NCBI GenBank assembly: GCA_029532415.1
Contig: JAQOTA010000020.1
Span: 62,001-126,000 of the forward strand
Length of the DNA: 64,000 nt
Direction of reading: 5' to 3'
From: Marasmius tenuissimus
Taxonomy: Eukaryota > Basidiomycota > Agaricomycetes > Agaricales > Marasmiaceae
In this document: positions 35,784 through 45,716 of the stretch, one piece after another
Layout: every line of letters begins with the position of its first letter
Position numbering within the stretch: position 1 is the stretch's first letter
The notes under the pieces: generated by a model
Database searches by the model: none
Told to the model about the DNA's origin: nothing
Seen by the model: only the letters and a program-made list of their open reading frames with translations
Program-made: the position numbers and the translations under genes

Positions 35784-37664
35784 TCATCGCATCATGTTAT
35801 CATGTTGTTCTTTGTATTCTTGTAAGAATCGCCATTCAACTTTTCTATTGATGAGAGGTGGCTTTGTGATGTCATCTCCATCTTGAGAATAGTTTTCTGG
35901 TCTGAACAAATGAACAAGATCAACGTGGTTCCTAGGAAACATAGAATCTGCCCATGGTCCATAATCGTCAGGAGGTGTTGAAACTGTTACACATATGTCT
36001 TCTTGTGTGGTTGGTGCCACTTTGAGATTCTCACCTTGGTCAACTTCGTCCGCAGGCGAAGTATGATTAGGTGTCGCCTCTCGTCGTGGCATTGTGAAGA
36101 TAATTTCTTCATTACTATGCGCGCCATAAGAGTATTCTGAACATGTATGACTATTATTTGATGAATGATCAGATGAAGAGTCACTATCAGGTTCTGACGG
36201 AGTATCAGAGATGTACACCAAAGGTGGTATCTTGTCTCCATCGCTGTCTATGTTTGAATTGGAAATAGTAGGCAAAGCGATAGCTTCTTCTACTTGTCGA
36301 ACTTGTTCATCTAGTTGAACAGTTTGTCTATTGTTCCATTCTTGTACAGAGATGTGTCGTACAGGACGACCTTCTCTATCAGCAGCGATTCTCTCTTCTA
36401 GGTGTGCCTGTTGAAGATCATACGTGTTTTGGAATGGGTTTGGTGCAGATGTACTACCAGTGGGATAGTGGTAGGACATATGAACGTTTACTGGCCCAGC
36501 CATTTCGCATTCAAAAACTGAGCTAATTTGCTCGTTTACTGCATTAATTCGATTCTGATATTCAGAAGGTTTCTCAGAAGGTTCAAGTACCACAGTGTGC
36601 GATTGTTGCCCTCCTTTTTGAGTATCCTTCTTCTTTCCTTTGCCTTTTCCTTTGCCCTTTCCTCCTTTCTTCTTCCCTTTCTTGGGAGAAGATCTACCTT
36701 GGTTCTGATTGTTCTGGTTCTGGTTGTTGTTTTTATTATTATTCTTCTTTTGATTCGCAGAAGTACCAGAACGAGACTGATCAGACCATTTAGGAGGAGA
36801 GTTAAATCTATTAACACCAGAAATTTTGGCGTTATGGGCGGTGTAGGCAGCAGGACCAGAATGAATTCCATTCCTTCTATTCCATTCATTCGTAATTGCA
36901 GCAATCAAATCGGTAGGTTTAAGTTCTTCCTTCTTCATACGGGATACTTGCTGCTTGAAAAGCTGCCAACGCTTTTCATTAAGCTTGGCTGTGATCATAA
37001 GGCACAGCAAGTTGTCCGAAATATCTACTCCATGATCCTTAAGTTGGTCCCGAACAGTCAACATGTAACTGATTCCAGGGACTGGATTAAGGTGTTCAGG
37101 AAGTTGGACGTTATGCAAGTCCATATATAGATTCATCATCTTTGAAGAGGATTGAACCCCAAACGTAGATTTGAGTTTAGATAGGGTTGAGACTACTGAA
37201 GTTTTATCAACATGCGTGTCGTGGGCACGACGAGTGCGCATTTTGAAAATACCAATTACTTTGTTACGCCTAGAAGTCCACTCAGCTAGAGCGGTAGCTT
37301 CTCCTGAAGTAGCAGGAGAAGATGTTTCAGGCATTTCTTCATCCAAGGCCTGAGGTATGCCTTGGGTAAAGAGGTAACCCTCAAGTAATCGGTACCAATC
37401 TTCGAAATTCGAACCATCATCTAGCAAAACTGGAATGATACTGATTCCTCCTGACCCAGCAGGAAAGTTGCTGTCTGCAACCTGAGAGTACAACGGTTCC
37501 GTATTGTAGTTGAAAACTTCTACAGAATTTTCTACCTCCGTTCCTAGAGTATATCCCGGTGTATTGCGAACAAACGTCGTTGGGGGATTACCACCTGGGG
37601 AATGAGAAGCAGACCTTGATCCTGATTGAGACATATTGAGGTCTGCCAAAAGTCCCGTGAGCAT
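35784..37664 (-). CDS. Copia gag
   Basis: The first ATG is at 37664 (MLTGLLADLNMSQSGS). The region FEDWYRLLEGYLFTQGI through STLSKLKSTFGV and MMNLYMDLHNVQLP matches the helical capsid fold of Copia gag (UBN2-like: W...l...l, then k...l...y). A Lys/Gly-rich tract (about 36700-36600; KKGKKKGGKGKGKGKGKKK) occupies the place where a CCHC zinc knuckle would be expected, and no CX2CX4HX4C is present. The C-terminal third is acidic and Ser-rich. It ends at TGA 35784-35786, with the same frame open beyond it. Confidence 0.8.
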   Translation of the reverse strand: MLTGLLADLNMSQSGSRSASHSPGGNPPTTFVRNTPGYTLGTEVENSVEVFNYNTEPLYSQVADSNFPAGSGGISIIPVLLDDGSNFEDWYRLLEGYLFTQGIPQALDEEMPETSSPATSGEATALAEWTSRRNKVIGIFKMRTRRAHDTHVDKTSVVSTLSKLKSTFGVQSSSKMMNLYMDLHNVQLPEHLNPVPGISYMLTVRDQLKDHGVDISDNLLCLMITAKLNEKRWQLFKQQVSRMKKEELKPTDLIAAITNEWNRRNGIHSGPAAYTAHNAKISGVNRFNSPPKWSDQSRSGTSANQKKNNNKNNNQNQNNQNQGRSSPKKGKKKGGKGKGKGKGKKKDTQKGGQQSHTVVLEPSEKPSEYQNRINAVNEQISSVFECEMAGPVNVHMSYHYPTGSTSAPNPFQNTYDLQQAHLEERIAADREGRPVRHISVQEWNNRQTVQLDEQVRQVEEAIALPTISNSNIDSDGDKIPPLVYISDTPSEPDSDSSSDHSSNNSHTCSEYSYGAHSNEEIIFTMPRREATPNHTSPADEVDQGENLKVAPTTQEDICVTVSTPPDDYGPWADSMFPRNHVDLVHLFRPENYSQDGDDITKPPLINRKVEWRFLQEYKEQHDNMMR

Positions 37665-38684
37665 ACTCTTCAAATATAGAAGGGTGGAGCCAAGAGAGTG
37701 TCAATCGACAAAGGCTTCTAAGAAGCACCCATAAATAAATAGGGTTCGATGCACACCGAGAAATGCTCCAAAGGTCTAGGACTTTTAACAGGCTGTATGC
37801 GTCAAGCAGATCATGGGGTGTACCGCGTGCAGGTAGTGCAGGGGAGTTAATCTGGTTACGAAGCCCTGCCCAATTGCTAGGGTCTTACAACGTTCCCAGT
37901 GTGTATCGGTGTCTGGTGTCCCATCATGCTATCTGGTCTCAACCCCAGACTAGCAAAAGTATGAGTGATCAGCTCATACTGTCCGAATGACCCATAGAAA
38001 GTTATTATTAAACCTAGTCATCCATATGAATTGAGTTCATGCACCCTCTGCCTTAGGCATATCGGTGTCCAGAAAGCAACCATAGGTGAGTTAGAGTTTA
38101 ACAATAACGTAGAAGAGAGGGGTCATCGGGAGGGGAGTCCCTGTACATACTAAAATGGCCATGTGATACCGTAAAAGGGTATAGTATCAAAACCTAGTTG
38201 TAAGGAGATCAAATCTCCCAGCATGTATGTCATGCCCGGTCTTTCGACCGTCAGGAATCATGGCGAGTTGGTTTATAAGCACAACCCCATAGACCCCTAA
38301 ACGATGCCTCATGGTGAGGATCATCGCCAACCATTGGTTTTCATCGGCATTAGGCAGTGATAATATAAGATCAAAGCCCAATCCGGGTTGTCAGCAGGGA
38401 GACAGAGCCGCTTACGCGGATAGGTCTATGCCGAAGAAGATGAAGCCAATACAGTATGTACATGCGTTCGTGCAACATGCAACAGTACAAGGACATAGTG
38501 GATAGGTGTAAAGGGAACTAACAACCCTTGACCTTGACACCAGACGATGACAAGCCCGACATCGCTAGAGACTTCCATAACCCATGTAGGTTACAGGTCA
38601 TCCGCTAGGATGGTGGCGACACACGGGAGCTAGGCTACTCCGATCATAACATCGACCTGACCACCGCTTGCGGGGCCCATAACC
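37665..38684 (-). other. Copia 5' untranslated leader
   Basis: About 1.0 kb between the 5' LTR and the gag ATG with only short frames on either strand. The candidate primer-binding site lies at its right edge (38661-38679). The leader is long for a Copia element and may contain packaging or translation signals. Confidence 0.6.
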
Positions 38685-39203
38685 TGATGAGCCAGCATAG
38701 TTATAGTGCACAGTGGGTATAACGAAGTAAACCTCACATGGGTAATACACAGAGTGTTCTTGTAGTCTTGAGATGCTTGAGAAGAGGTGATAATCGAGTA
38801 GATTGTCCTAAGGCTTAAGGCCTTTCGTCCAGTCTTTTATACATAAGTTTCTGGTACATGTAATGAGTATTACACTAACTGAAACTACTACTAGAAGTAG
38901 GTATTCGGCCCTAAAGGCGTAAAAGACATTAGTACTGTGTAAGTACTTCTACCATGAATGGTAGTATGCTTGGTGAGCATAGTCGTGTTTGCCTCATGTA
39001 TTAGAGGCTCTACTTATGCTATTGGATAGCGACTGTCTATAGTGTCATATATGATGAAACTACTAGATACGTAGTAAGATACGTAGACAGAGACGTAGTA
39101 CTTGCATGAGGACACAAGTGTTCTAGAGGCATAGCTCTAAAAATAGTGTGACGCGTAAACAACACGTCAACAGTGTATCACATGATATCTATCATGTTCA
39201 ACA
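38685..39203 (-). repeat. Copia 5' LTR
   Basis: 519 bp, ends TG...CA, followed by GATAG at 39204-39208. Seven differences from the other LTR were counted, five of them in the last 100 bp. Confidence 0.95.
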
Positions 39204-39208
39204 GATAG

Positions 39209-40278
39209 TCACCTATCCCTATTGAATCCAACGCCAGTAGCTCAGTATCTATATGGTGTGCTATTGAGAATGAAGGTGGATAAAGAACTGAATTATTGGT
39301 GCTCGTCTCGAGCCAGTACTTATACTTTAAGTACAGCTATCTAGAACATTCATGTAAATACTGTAAAGTAGAGCTTAGTAATGTCCAAGAGTCTTCTGAG
39401 TAAGTATGAAGGTGAAAGAACGAGAGAGAATAAACAAATTTGAAATTACTGTGGCTACTGTCGTAGGCTGTGCACACAAGGATCCACAACATGTGCAAGA
39501 GATGATGATGATGATTCAGAAGAGTCATTTCCCCAAAGACAACACATACCTACGCCACCCAGTCCAGATATGATGCATGAGACACTTTCAACTGACACAG
39601 CCGGGAGGCAAGAAATTACAGTATACCCTCGCCAACAAGTACAAACCCCACCACCAGGATATCCACAAGCTATTCAATCTACATGTATATGGGCTATAGG
39701 ACAGTCAACCACCCTTGCAGACACCATTCAGTGCCTTGAATTTCGTGTGAACTGCAAAGGGAGGTTAGATGAAACGCTAACACACCGCACCCAACACTTC
39801 CCAAAAATATTGCCGTCCACAATACACCTAGTAGACGGCAATCCAACATCCAGATCGGTAACCGCTGGATGAACATCATGGGAAATTCACCAAACATGTC
39901 AATTGCTCCCAATGTGCCCATTTTTGCTCCTTCACAAGGAATGACCCAATTGGCTAGAAGGGGTAGACATCTAATGAGGGCAATGGGTATCTTGACAGAG
40001 TTCAATTTAAGTGATAGGGAAGTTATTAGGGAAATTCAATGGATCCATGAACAGCCTGAAGATGACTGGCCAGAATATGTGGCCACGTTTCTCAAGAACC
40101 CGGTCAACAAAGCCAGCTTGAATAATTTATACACCCAAAGTGTCATGAAAATGCCACTTTTCCCTCCATCATTTATTCATATAATTTTCCACAAGAAACA
40201 CCCGGCAGCAGCAAGACCAGCACCCCAGGACCACTAGGGTATAGTCATCAAGGACGATGAAGCGTAGAAGGGGGGTAA
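39209..40278 (+). other. Element-2 internal region
   Basis: Two short + frames occur: 39570-39872, then 39869-40237 (MNIMGNSPNMSIAPNVPIF, REIQWIHEQPEDDWPEYVA). They overlap by 4 nt and resemble a small gag-like protein, but no domain is recognised. At 40141-40190 there is a second, partial copy of the LTR start (GTGTCATGAAAATGCCAC). The region ends in the purine tract before the right LTR. Confidence 0.5.
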
Positions 40279-40741
40279 TGTCATGAAGATGCCACTTTTC
40301 CCTCCGCCATTTACTCACATGATTATCACATGTTCTTTTCCCACAGTCACTTACTATACATCTTTCTTTCTCACAATCCCCTTTCTTAACCCACCATTGC
40401 ACAGCTTTAACCCACACCGCACAGCCATCCCATCATCTCATACCGACTCATTTCTTATTCATCTCTGACTCATATTTCCTCATACACAACTCATAGGTAG
40501 CCACTCTGACTCCAGCTCTGACTGTAGGATAGGTATATAAGCTAGCTAGTCTTCACCTGGGCCCTCATCTTGACCTCTTGCTGTTGGGACCAGGTGAGTA
40601 GTACAGTCTCCTTCACTTTCTTCCTCTACAATAGATCTAACTTGTCGTTCTGTCTGAGTCAAGCCTGCTGCTCCTCTCCAAGCTTGCTATCACCGCTCTC
40701 CACCTTCTTCGCCTCTGATAGACGCTCAGCACTTTGTGGCA
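40279..40741 (+). repeat. Element-2 3' LTR
   Basis: 463 bp, starts TGTCATGAAGAT and ends GTGGCA. TATA-like GGTATATAAG at about 40530. Preceded by a purine tract and followed by CAAAG. Confidence 0.75.
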
Positions 40742-40746
40742 CAAAG

Positions 40747-42486
40747 TCAGCATCCGGATCTCTTGATGGAGATAGCACAAGGGTCTTCTGTAGATAGTTT
40801 GGCAGGTCAACTTATTGATCCAAACACAGGAAACCCTGTGGATGTGTCTCAGGACGAGGAAGTCGTCCCTCAAAATGAACTGGCTGAAACAACTCGACAA
40901 ATTAACCCCCAGTTGAGATCCCCGCTTGGAAGCACCAGCAAGCAAATTTTATACAATGTATCAGAATCAGTCCCAAACAAAACTCAAGGAAGTATAGGGC
41001 TTACAATGGCAATCCATGAGACACCAGCATGGGTATTGATACATCCCAGAGCACCACAAAGGGATGGCACAAGATACACCCCACATCCTAGAGCTAATGC
41101 ATCAGCAATAAGGGAATCAGAATATGCCAGTGTGGGCACGATACCAGAACCAACTAACCTTAGTAGGGCTTTGCCGAGCCCACAACTGGGACCAAGCACA
41201 GGAATCTATAGGTCTAGACTGTCCAAAGGAAAAGGGAAAGCTACAGGGTCAAACAGAGGTGCAAATAGTAGTAACTGGAGGGCGCAGCCAGCCCCAACAG
41301 TCCGTTTTGACAAAGGAGCTCGAGTATCACCCCCACATCTTGCCACCATACACTAGGAAAAAAATACCACGTTATATGCCTTTTGCCCAACCCAAAAATG
41401 CAAAAAACATTCTAAATACTTGCTATAGCGAAAATGCAGCGAAAAGTTGGTGTAATCAATTGCACATTTTGAATTTTGCCTGAATATCCGCAAAATCAGA
41501 TATTTAGACTGTTGATTCTAATTTCGAGTTTCGAAAACGCATCCAACGTGGTATCTTTTTCCTAGTGATACCTGAAAAAGCTGAATCTTCTTTTTCAGCA
41601 AGTTGAAACTCACAGTCAAGCTCCAGCACCTCTGGCTCAACAGCCCCTGGTATTCCCCAATGGCAAAATCAATGTGAATTTCGTCAATCAGGACGAGGAG
41701 GACCACCAACTCCGCTCCCATCCTCAGAGTTGTTGAGGCAGAGGTCCCACCCACACAGTGGCAGCATGGGACAGACTACCTCATCTGGAGATAGGCTAAA
41801 ACGGTCCAACGTTTTGGTGAAACCTTGGCAGCTTTCCTTGTTTGGTTCCAGGATGTGGCATTACTCACGAGGTACAATGATGAAGCCCTCATGTGGCGGC
41901 TTCAATTGCAAGTAAGGGCTGATCTACAAAACCAACTTACTATGCCCAGGACTTATCCTGAGCTAGTGGAAAGACTACTGGAAATTGATGGCGCACAACA
42001 AGCATTTCAGGACCTAAGAAGTGCTTCAGCTACACTGTCAACTCAGAGGCCCACTGGAGCTACTCAAAAACCAAATATACTGGGACCACAACCACTGAAG
42101 GAAGGTCTCAACCAACAAATCGACAAAATTGAGATAATATTCAAGCTCCGCAAGCTCAGGCATATAGTCCCCCTGAATGAACGATCCTCTGAATCTCCCG
42201 ACAGGAGCGAGACAGGCACATGATGGAGAAACTTTGCTTAAAATGCAGGGAAGCTGGACATTTTAGTTGTGAATGTCCTAAACCATTCAACCCAAACTCA
42301 CCTTCAGAAACACAGAATGTAGCAAGAGTTGGTTTTGCATCTGAACTGAGCAATACTTTGGTAGATATAGTTGATGAAGATGGAGAATTATGGCCAATTG
42401 ATGAACCATCGGACGAGAGTCATGAAACAGATGAAGACGACTCAGGAAAAGAGCAGGGGATTCAGATGTCAATGGAGGAATACTGA
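40747..42486 (+). pseudogene. Gypsy-1 gag, main segment
   Basis: It continues from 29675-29784. MEIAQGSSVDSLAGQLIDPN leads to a Ser/Pro-rich region and RVSPPHLATI, interrupted by the MITE at 41351 and resuming in frame as PEKAESSFSASWN. The capsid-like part (41825-42000) has AAFLVWFQDVALLTRYNDEA and YPELVERLLEID, the Retrotrans_gag signature region. A CCHC knuckle CLKCREAGHFSCEC is at about 42232-42273, then an acidic linker with EDGELWPIDEPSDE. Frame changes near 41730-41830 and 42170 show decay. Confidence 0.75.
41351..41567. mobile_element. 217-bp CACTA-type MITE, TSD ATA
   Basis: The left end CACTAGGAAAAAAATACC and the inverted right end CACTAGGAAAAAGATACC match over about 29 bp with four mismatches. 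Both sides carry ATA (41348-41350 and 41568-41570). The CACTA terminus and 3-bp duplication fit the CACTA/EnSpm (CMC) superfamily. No coding capacity. Its removal restores the gag frame. Confidence 0.9.
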
Positions 42487-42519
42487 ATCTCAAGCCCTCT
42501 TCTGTCCTCCAAGCATCTA

Positions 42520-44698
42520 GCACCTTCCAGCACTATTGGACACCGGCACTTCCTAGCTCTTCATAGACAAATCGGAAGCATCAAAATATGCCCATCTCGT
42601 CTATAAATTACAACAACTGTTGGCGCTGACCTTGTTTGATGGAAATGACACATTGTCTGGCGAAATCACGAAAGCTATTCAACTGCCCATGATATTCAAT
42701 GGTGGAACTACGCACCACAAAGCCTTCCTTGTTACCAAACTGCATTCATCCGCCAGAGTTGTTCTTGGGCTACTGTGGTTCAAGAAACATAATCCCCAGA
42801 TTCATTGGCCATCCCTGAATATCCCACTGAATGGACAAACCCAATTACGGGGCTCTCTCGCATGAGATTGTTCCCCAATTTACCTTCAACCACCATCCAT
42901 CAGTCTAATAGGGGCCGCTGCATTTGGACTCCTAGCTAAACGCACCGCAGAAGACAAAACACAGTATTTTACGCTCCAATATGCACCGGCTGATGATGGG
43001 TCCAGTTTTGAGGAGGGGGAGAAAGAACCCAAGCTACTGAATACCCACTATCCGTTCAGTTCAGCCGTCAAAAAACACAAGTTTGAAACCATTGTACCCC
43101 CACAATACCATCGCTTCGCAAAAGTTTTTACGTTGGCAGATGCAAAGACCCTGCCACCGCACCAAAAATATGATATGACAATCAACACAATTGAAGATAA
43201 ATACCCGCCTATTGGAAAAATCTACAATATGTCACAAGTAGAGCTTAAGGCATTGAAGGAGTTTATCAATGACATGTTAGGACGAGGATTCATTTGTCCC
43301 TCAAGCTCACCTATCAGAGCACCAGTCCTATTCGCTTAAAACAAAGACAGAATGTTACAGCTATGCGTGGATTTTCAAGCATTAAATTGACTCACTATCA
43401 AGAATAATTATCCCATACTGCTCATTGGAAGCCTGATTGACCATTTGAGTCGCTCGAAAATCTTTACCAAATTAGACTTACGGGCAGGATATTATAACAT
43501 CAGAATTGCTTCTGGCAACAAATGGAAAACAGCATTTTGGACCCACTATGGATCTTTCGAATTCCTCATGATGCCAATGGGTTTGACCAATGCACCTGCT
43601 GTGTTCCAGCAGTTCATGGATGAAGTGTGTCATCACATGGCTGACACCTGCGTCATGGTCTATCTGGATGATATTCTCATATACTCTGAGAATTAAAAGG
43701 AGCACAGTAAAGATGTGGCCAAGGTCCTTAGACGACTAGAACAGAATGACCTACATTTGAAACCTGAAAGATGTGACTTTCATGCCAATTCAGTTGAATA
43801 TCTGGGTGTGATAGTCTCAGTGGAAGGGATGAGAATGGACCCCAAAAAGATTGAGACCATCCAGAAATGGCCGACACCTACTAATGTCAAGGAGCTATAA
43901 TCCCTCCTGGGCTTTGTAAATTTCTATAGAAGATTCATTGACAATTATTCTGGAATAGTGAAGCCCCTGACAGCCCTTTCCTCAAAGAAGAACTCATGGC
44001 CCTGGAGTCACCAATGCCAGAGTGTGTTTGAACTATTAAAACAAACATTCACTCAAGCCCCAGTCTTACAACACTAAAATTCAACATTACGCACTATTTT
44101 CAAGACCAACACGTCAGACTATGCAATAGCCTCCCTCCCAGATTGACCCTATAACCAACAAACTCCATCCCATTGTGTTTTATACACGATCTATGACAGG
44201 GCCCAAGTTGAACTATGATATTTATGATAAGGAATTATTAGCCATTGTGGAGTCTTTCCGACAATGGAGGGCGTACCTGGAAGGCTCCCTACACACCTTA
44301 CAGGTCTTCACAGACTATAACAATTTGCAATTTTTTACAACTACCAAACAGCTCAGTAGGCATCAGGCCCATTGGTCGGAATTTCTCTCAGGACTGCATT
44401 TTGTTATTAATTATCGACTGGGACGACTGGGTTTGAAACCAGATGCACTTACCCAGAGACCAGGAGTGTATCCAAAGAAGGAGCATCAAGCTGAAACTAA
44501 TCAAAATAATAAGAAGATACTCCTGCAACCCGAGCAACTAATGGCGACATGGGTGATGAACAAGGAACTCACTTTAGAAAGGATTTGAAGAGCTCCACAG
44601 GATGATACCTGGAAAATGACAGAGGAAGATATAAAAGAAAATAAGAAAACTTTGGAGTATACTATAGAGATGGAATACTAATGAGATTAGAATGAATT
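42520..44698 (+). pseudogene. Gypsy-1 pol: protease, reverse transcriptase, RNase H
   Basis: Protease LLDTGTS*LFIDKS has a TAG inside the active-site loop, followed by VVLGLLWFKKHNPQIHW. RT: YPPIGKIYNMSQVELKALKE, then LDLRAGYYNIRI, FLMMPMGLTNAPAVFQQFMD and the catalytic YLDDILIYS. Thumb/connection: LGFVNFYRRFI. RNase H: FYTRSMTGPKLNYDIYDKEL and VFTDYNNLQFF. In-frame stops occur near 43337, 43388, 43694, 43898 and others. The last codons read GILMRLE*IY up to the TA at 44699, exactly where the other half (54620, minus) continues with IPNYNNLQLEV. Confidence 0.85.
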
Positions 44699-45716
44699 TA
44701 CAGTCACCCAAAAAACTCACCAAATGTTGGGGTACCCCATAAAGAATGGCCTATATCTCCACCACAGAGCATGATTAACTAATACCCTTGATACACAAAA
44801 TAGACCCTGAAGGCACCACTTTCAGGTGCAGTTTACCCTATTGGATTATCAGCTCTCAGTGTGGAGATATTCCACATTCAAGTCAAAAGGGGTCAAAATC
44901 AGCGATATTGAGGTGTAATTCTATTGTGTTGTAAGATATGACATCAGTATGACATCAGACTTTTGACAGCATCATCCATGATGTCTTGAGTAACATCATG
45001 TACTCCACTGGACATTATAAAAGGCTTGAGCATCTTTGAGATGGGGCACCAGCATGTGCCCCCTCTCCAAAGCTAAACAAAAGGTCATCCTGGAACTTGC
45101 TGCAGATCCCAGCCTTTCTGCCAGGGATATTGTAGCCAAAGTGTGTTGTAGCAAGACCACAGTTACCAACTACATCAACAAACGCTTCCTGACAAGGAGA
45201 ACCCTTGTGGTGGCTGTCCCAAGAAACTCACCCCCTGTGATGAACACCTTATTCTGACACAAATCTGCACTGGTGCTTCCAAGGATGCCTCTCACATGAC
45301 CCAAACACTCAACACTGTCCTTGACCCCCCTATTACTCCACAAACCACCAGCTATCACTCCACAAACCACCAGAAATCCCCTTCACAAACATCATATATA
45401 TGCCATAAAACAGAAAAAGAAACCACTACTCAAGCCATACCACAAGTGGGGCAGGTTGGCATGGGCATGGAAGCACATGAACTGGACAGTGGAAGATTGG
45501 AAAAGGGTTATGTTCACAGATGAGTCCAAGGTGAACCAATATGAGTCAGATGGGAGGTCATATGTGTGGAAAACAAAGGGAGATCCACTACTGGAGCAGG
45601 AGGTGAAGGAAACTGTGAAGTTTGGGGGAGGGAATATAATGGTTTGGGGATGTATGAGCTGGAATGGTGTGGGGCAGCTGGATTGTGCAGATATGACAGC
45701 CCAGACAGAAGTCTGA
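44699..45716 (+). mobile_element. Truncated Tc1/mariner element inserted in Gypsy-1 pol
   Basis: A TA (44699-44700) is followed by CAGTCACCCAAAAAACTCAC, a typical Tc1 terminus. The transposase frame starts about 45036 with a helix-turn-helix region (KQKVILELAADPSLSARDIV, CCSKTTVTNYI). A frame break near 45260-45330 follows, then the catalytic part: W...DWKRVMFTDESKVNQYESD (first Asp in TDES) and GGGNIMVWGCMSWNG. It stops at about 45716, before the second and third catalytic acids. No right terminus is seen here. The breakpoint of the proposed inversion lies at this point. Confidence 0.75.

Larger units (their letters stand above)
30363..39203 (-). mobile_element. Ty1/Copia retrotransposon, full length (8.84 kb), minus strand, TSD GATAG
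   Basis: Two 519-bp LTRs (30363-30881 and 38685-39203) begin TGATGAGCC and end TCAACA. They differ at about seven positions by eye. The 5-bp duplication GATAG occurs at 30358-30362 and 39204-39208. A purine tract (reverse complement of CTCCCCCTCA, 30882-30891) lies beside the 3' LTR. A candidate primer-binding site, TGGGCCCCGCAAGC, is on the minus strand just inside the 5' LTR (38661-38679). Gene order gag, extra domain, PR, INT, RT, RNase H is Copia order. Stops and two frame breaks make it currently non-functional despite its youth. Confidence 0.95.
29785..40741. mobile_element. Element-2: short LTR retroelement inserted in Gypsy-1 gag and itself split by a Copia element
   Basis: LTRs are 29785-30270 and 40279-40741. 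Both start TGTCATGAAG and end GTGRCA; they are clearly similar, with a 20-odd-bp indel near 30150. The flanks are CAAAC (29780-29784) and CAAAG (40742-40746), a 4/5 match. Without the Copia insertion the internal region is only about 1.1 kb, far too short for gag-pol, so this is a non-autonomous (TRIM/LARD-like) element. A purine run (AGAAGGGGGGTAA, 40266-40278) before the right LTR is the expected polypurine tract and puts the element on the + strand. Confidence 0.75.
28941..44698 (+). mobile_element. Gypsy-1 chromovirus, left half (5' LTR, gag, protease, RT, RNase H), with nested insertions
   Basis: The order is LTR 28941-29644, gag start 29675-29784, element-2 insertion 29785-40741, gag continuation from 40747, a MITE at 41351-41567, CCHC, protease, RT and RNase H to 44698, where a TA-flanked Tc1 element follows. 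The remaining integrase, chromodomain and 3' LTR are in the opposite orientation at 50917-54620. Multiple stops make it non-autonomous. It originally inserted in the KDZ gene (TSD AGATG). Confidence 0.75.

Noticed and set aside
36528..37130. 200-codon plus-strand ORF
   Set aside because: Antisense shadow of Copia gag; composition follows the Lys-rich tract and no domain is seen.
29785..44698. LTR 40279-40741 as the 5' LTR of the gag-pol that follows it
   Set aside because: The gag frame starts before the left element-2 LTR and continues after the right one, and no primer-binding site follows 40741.
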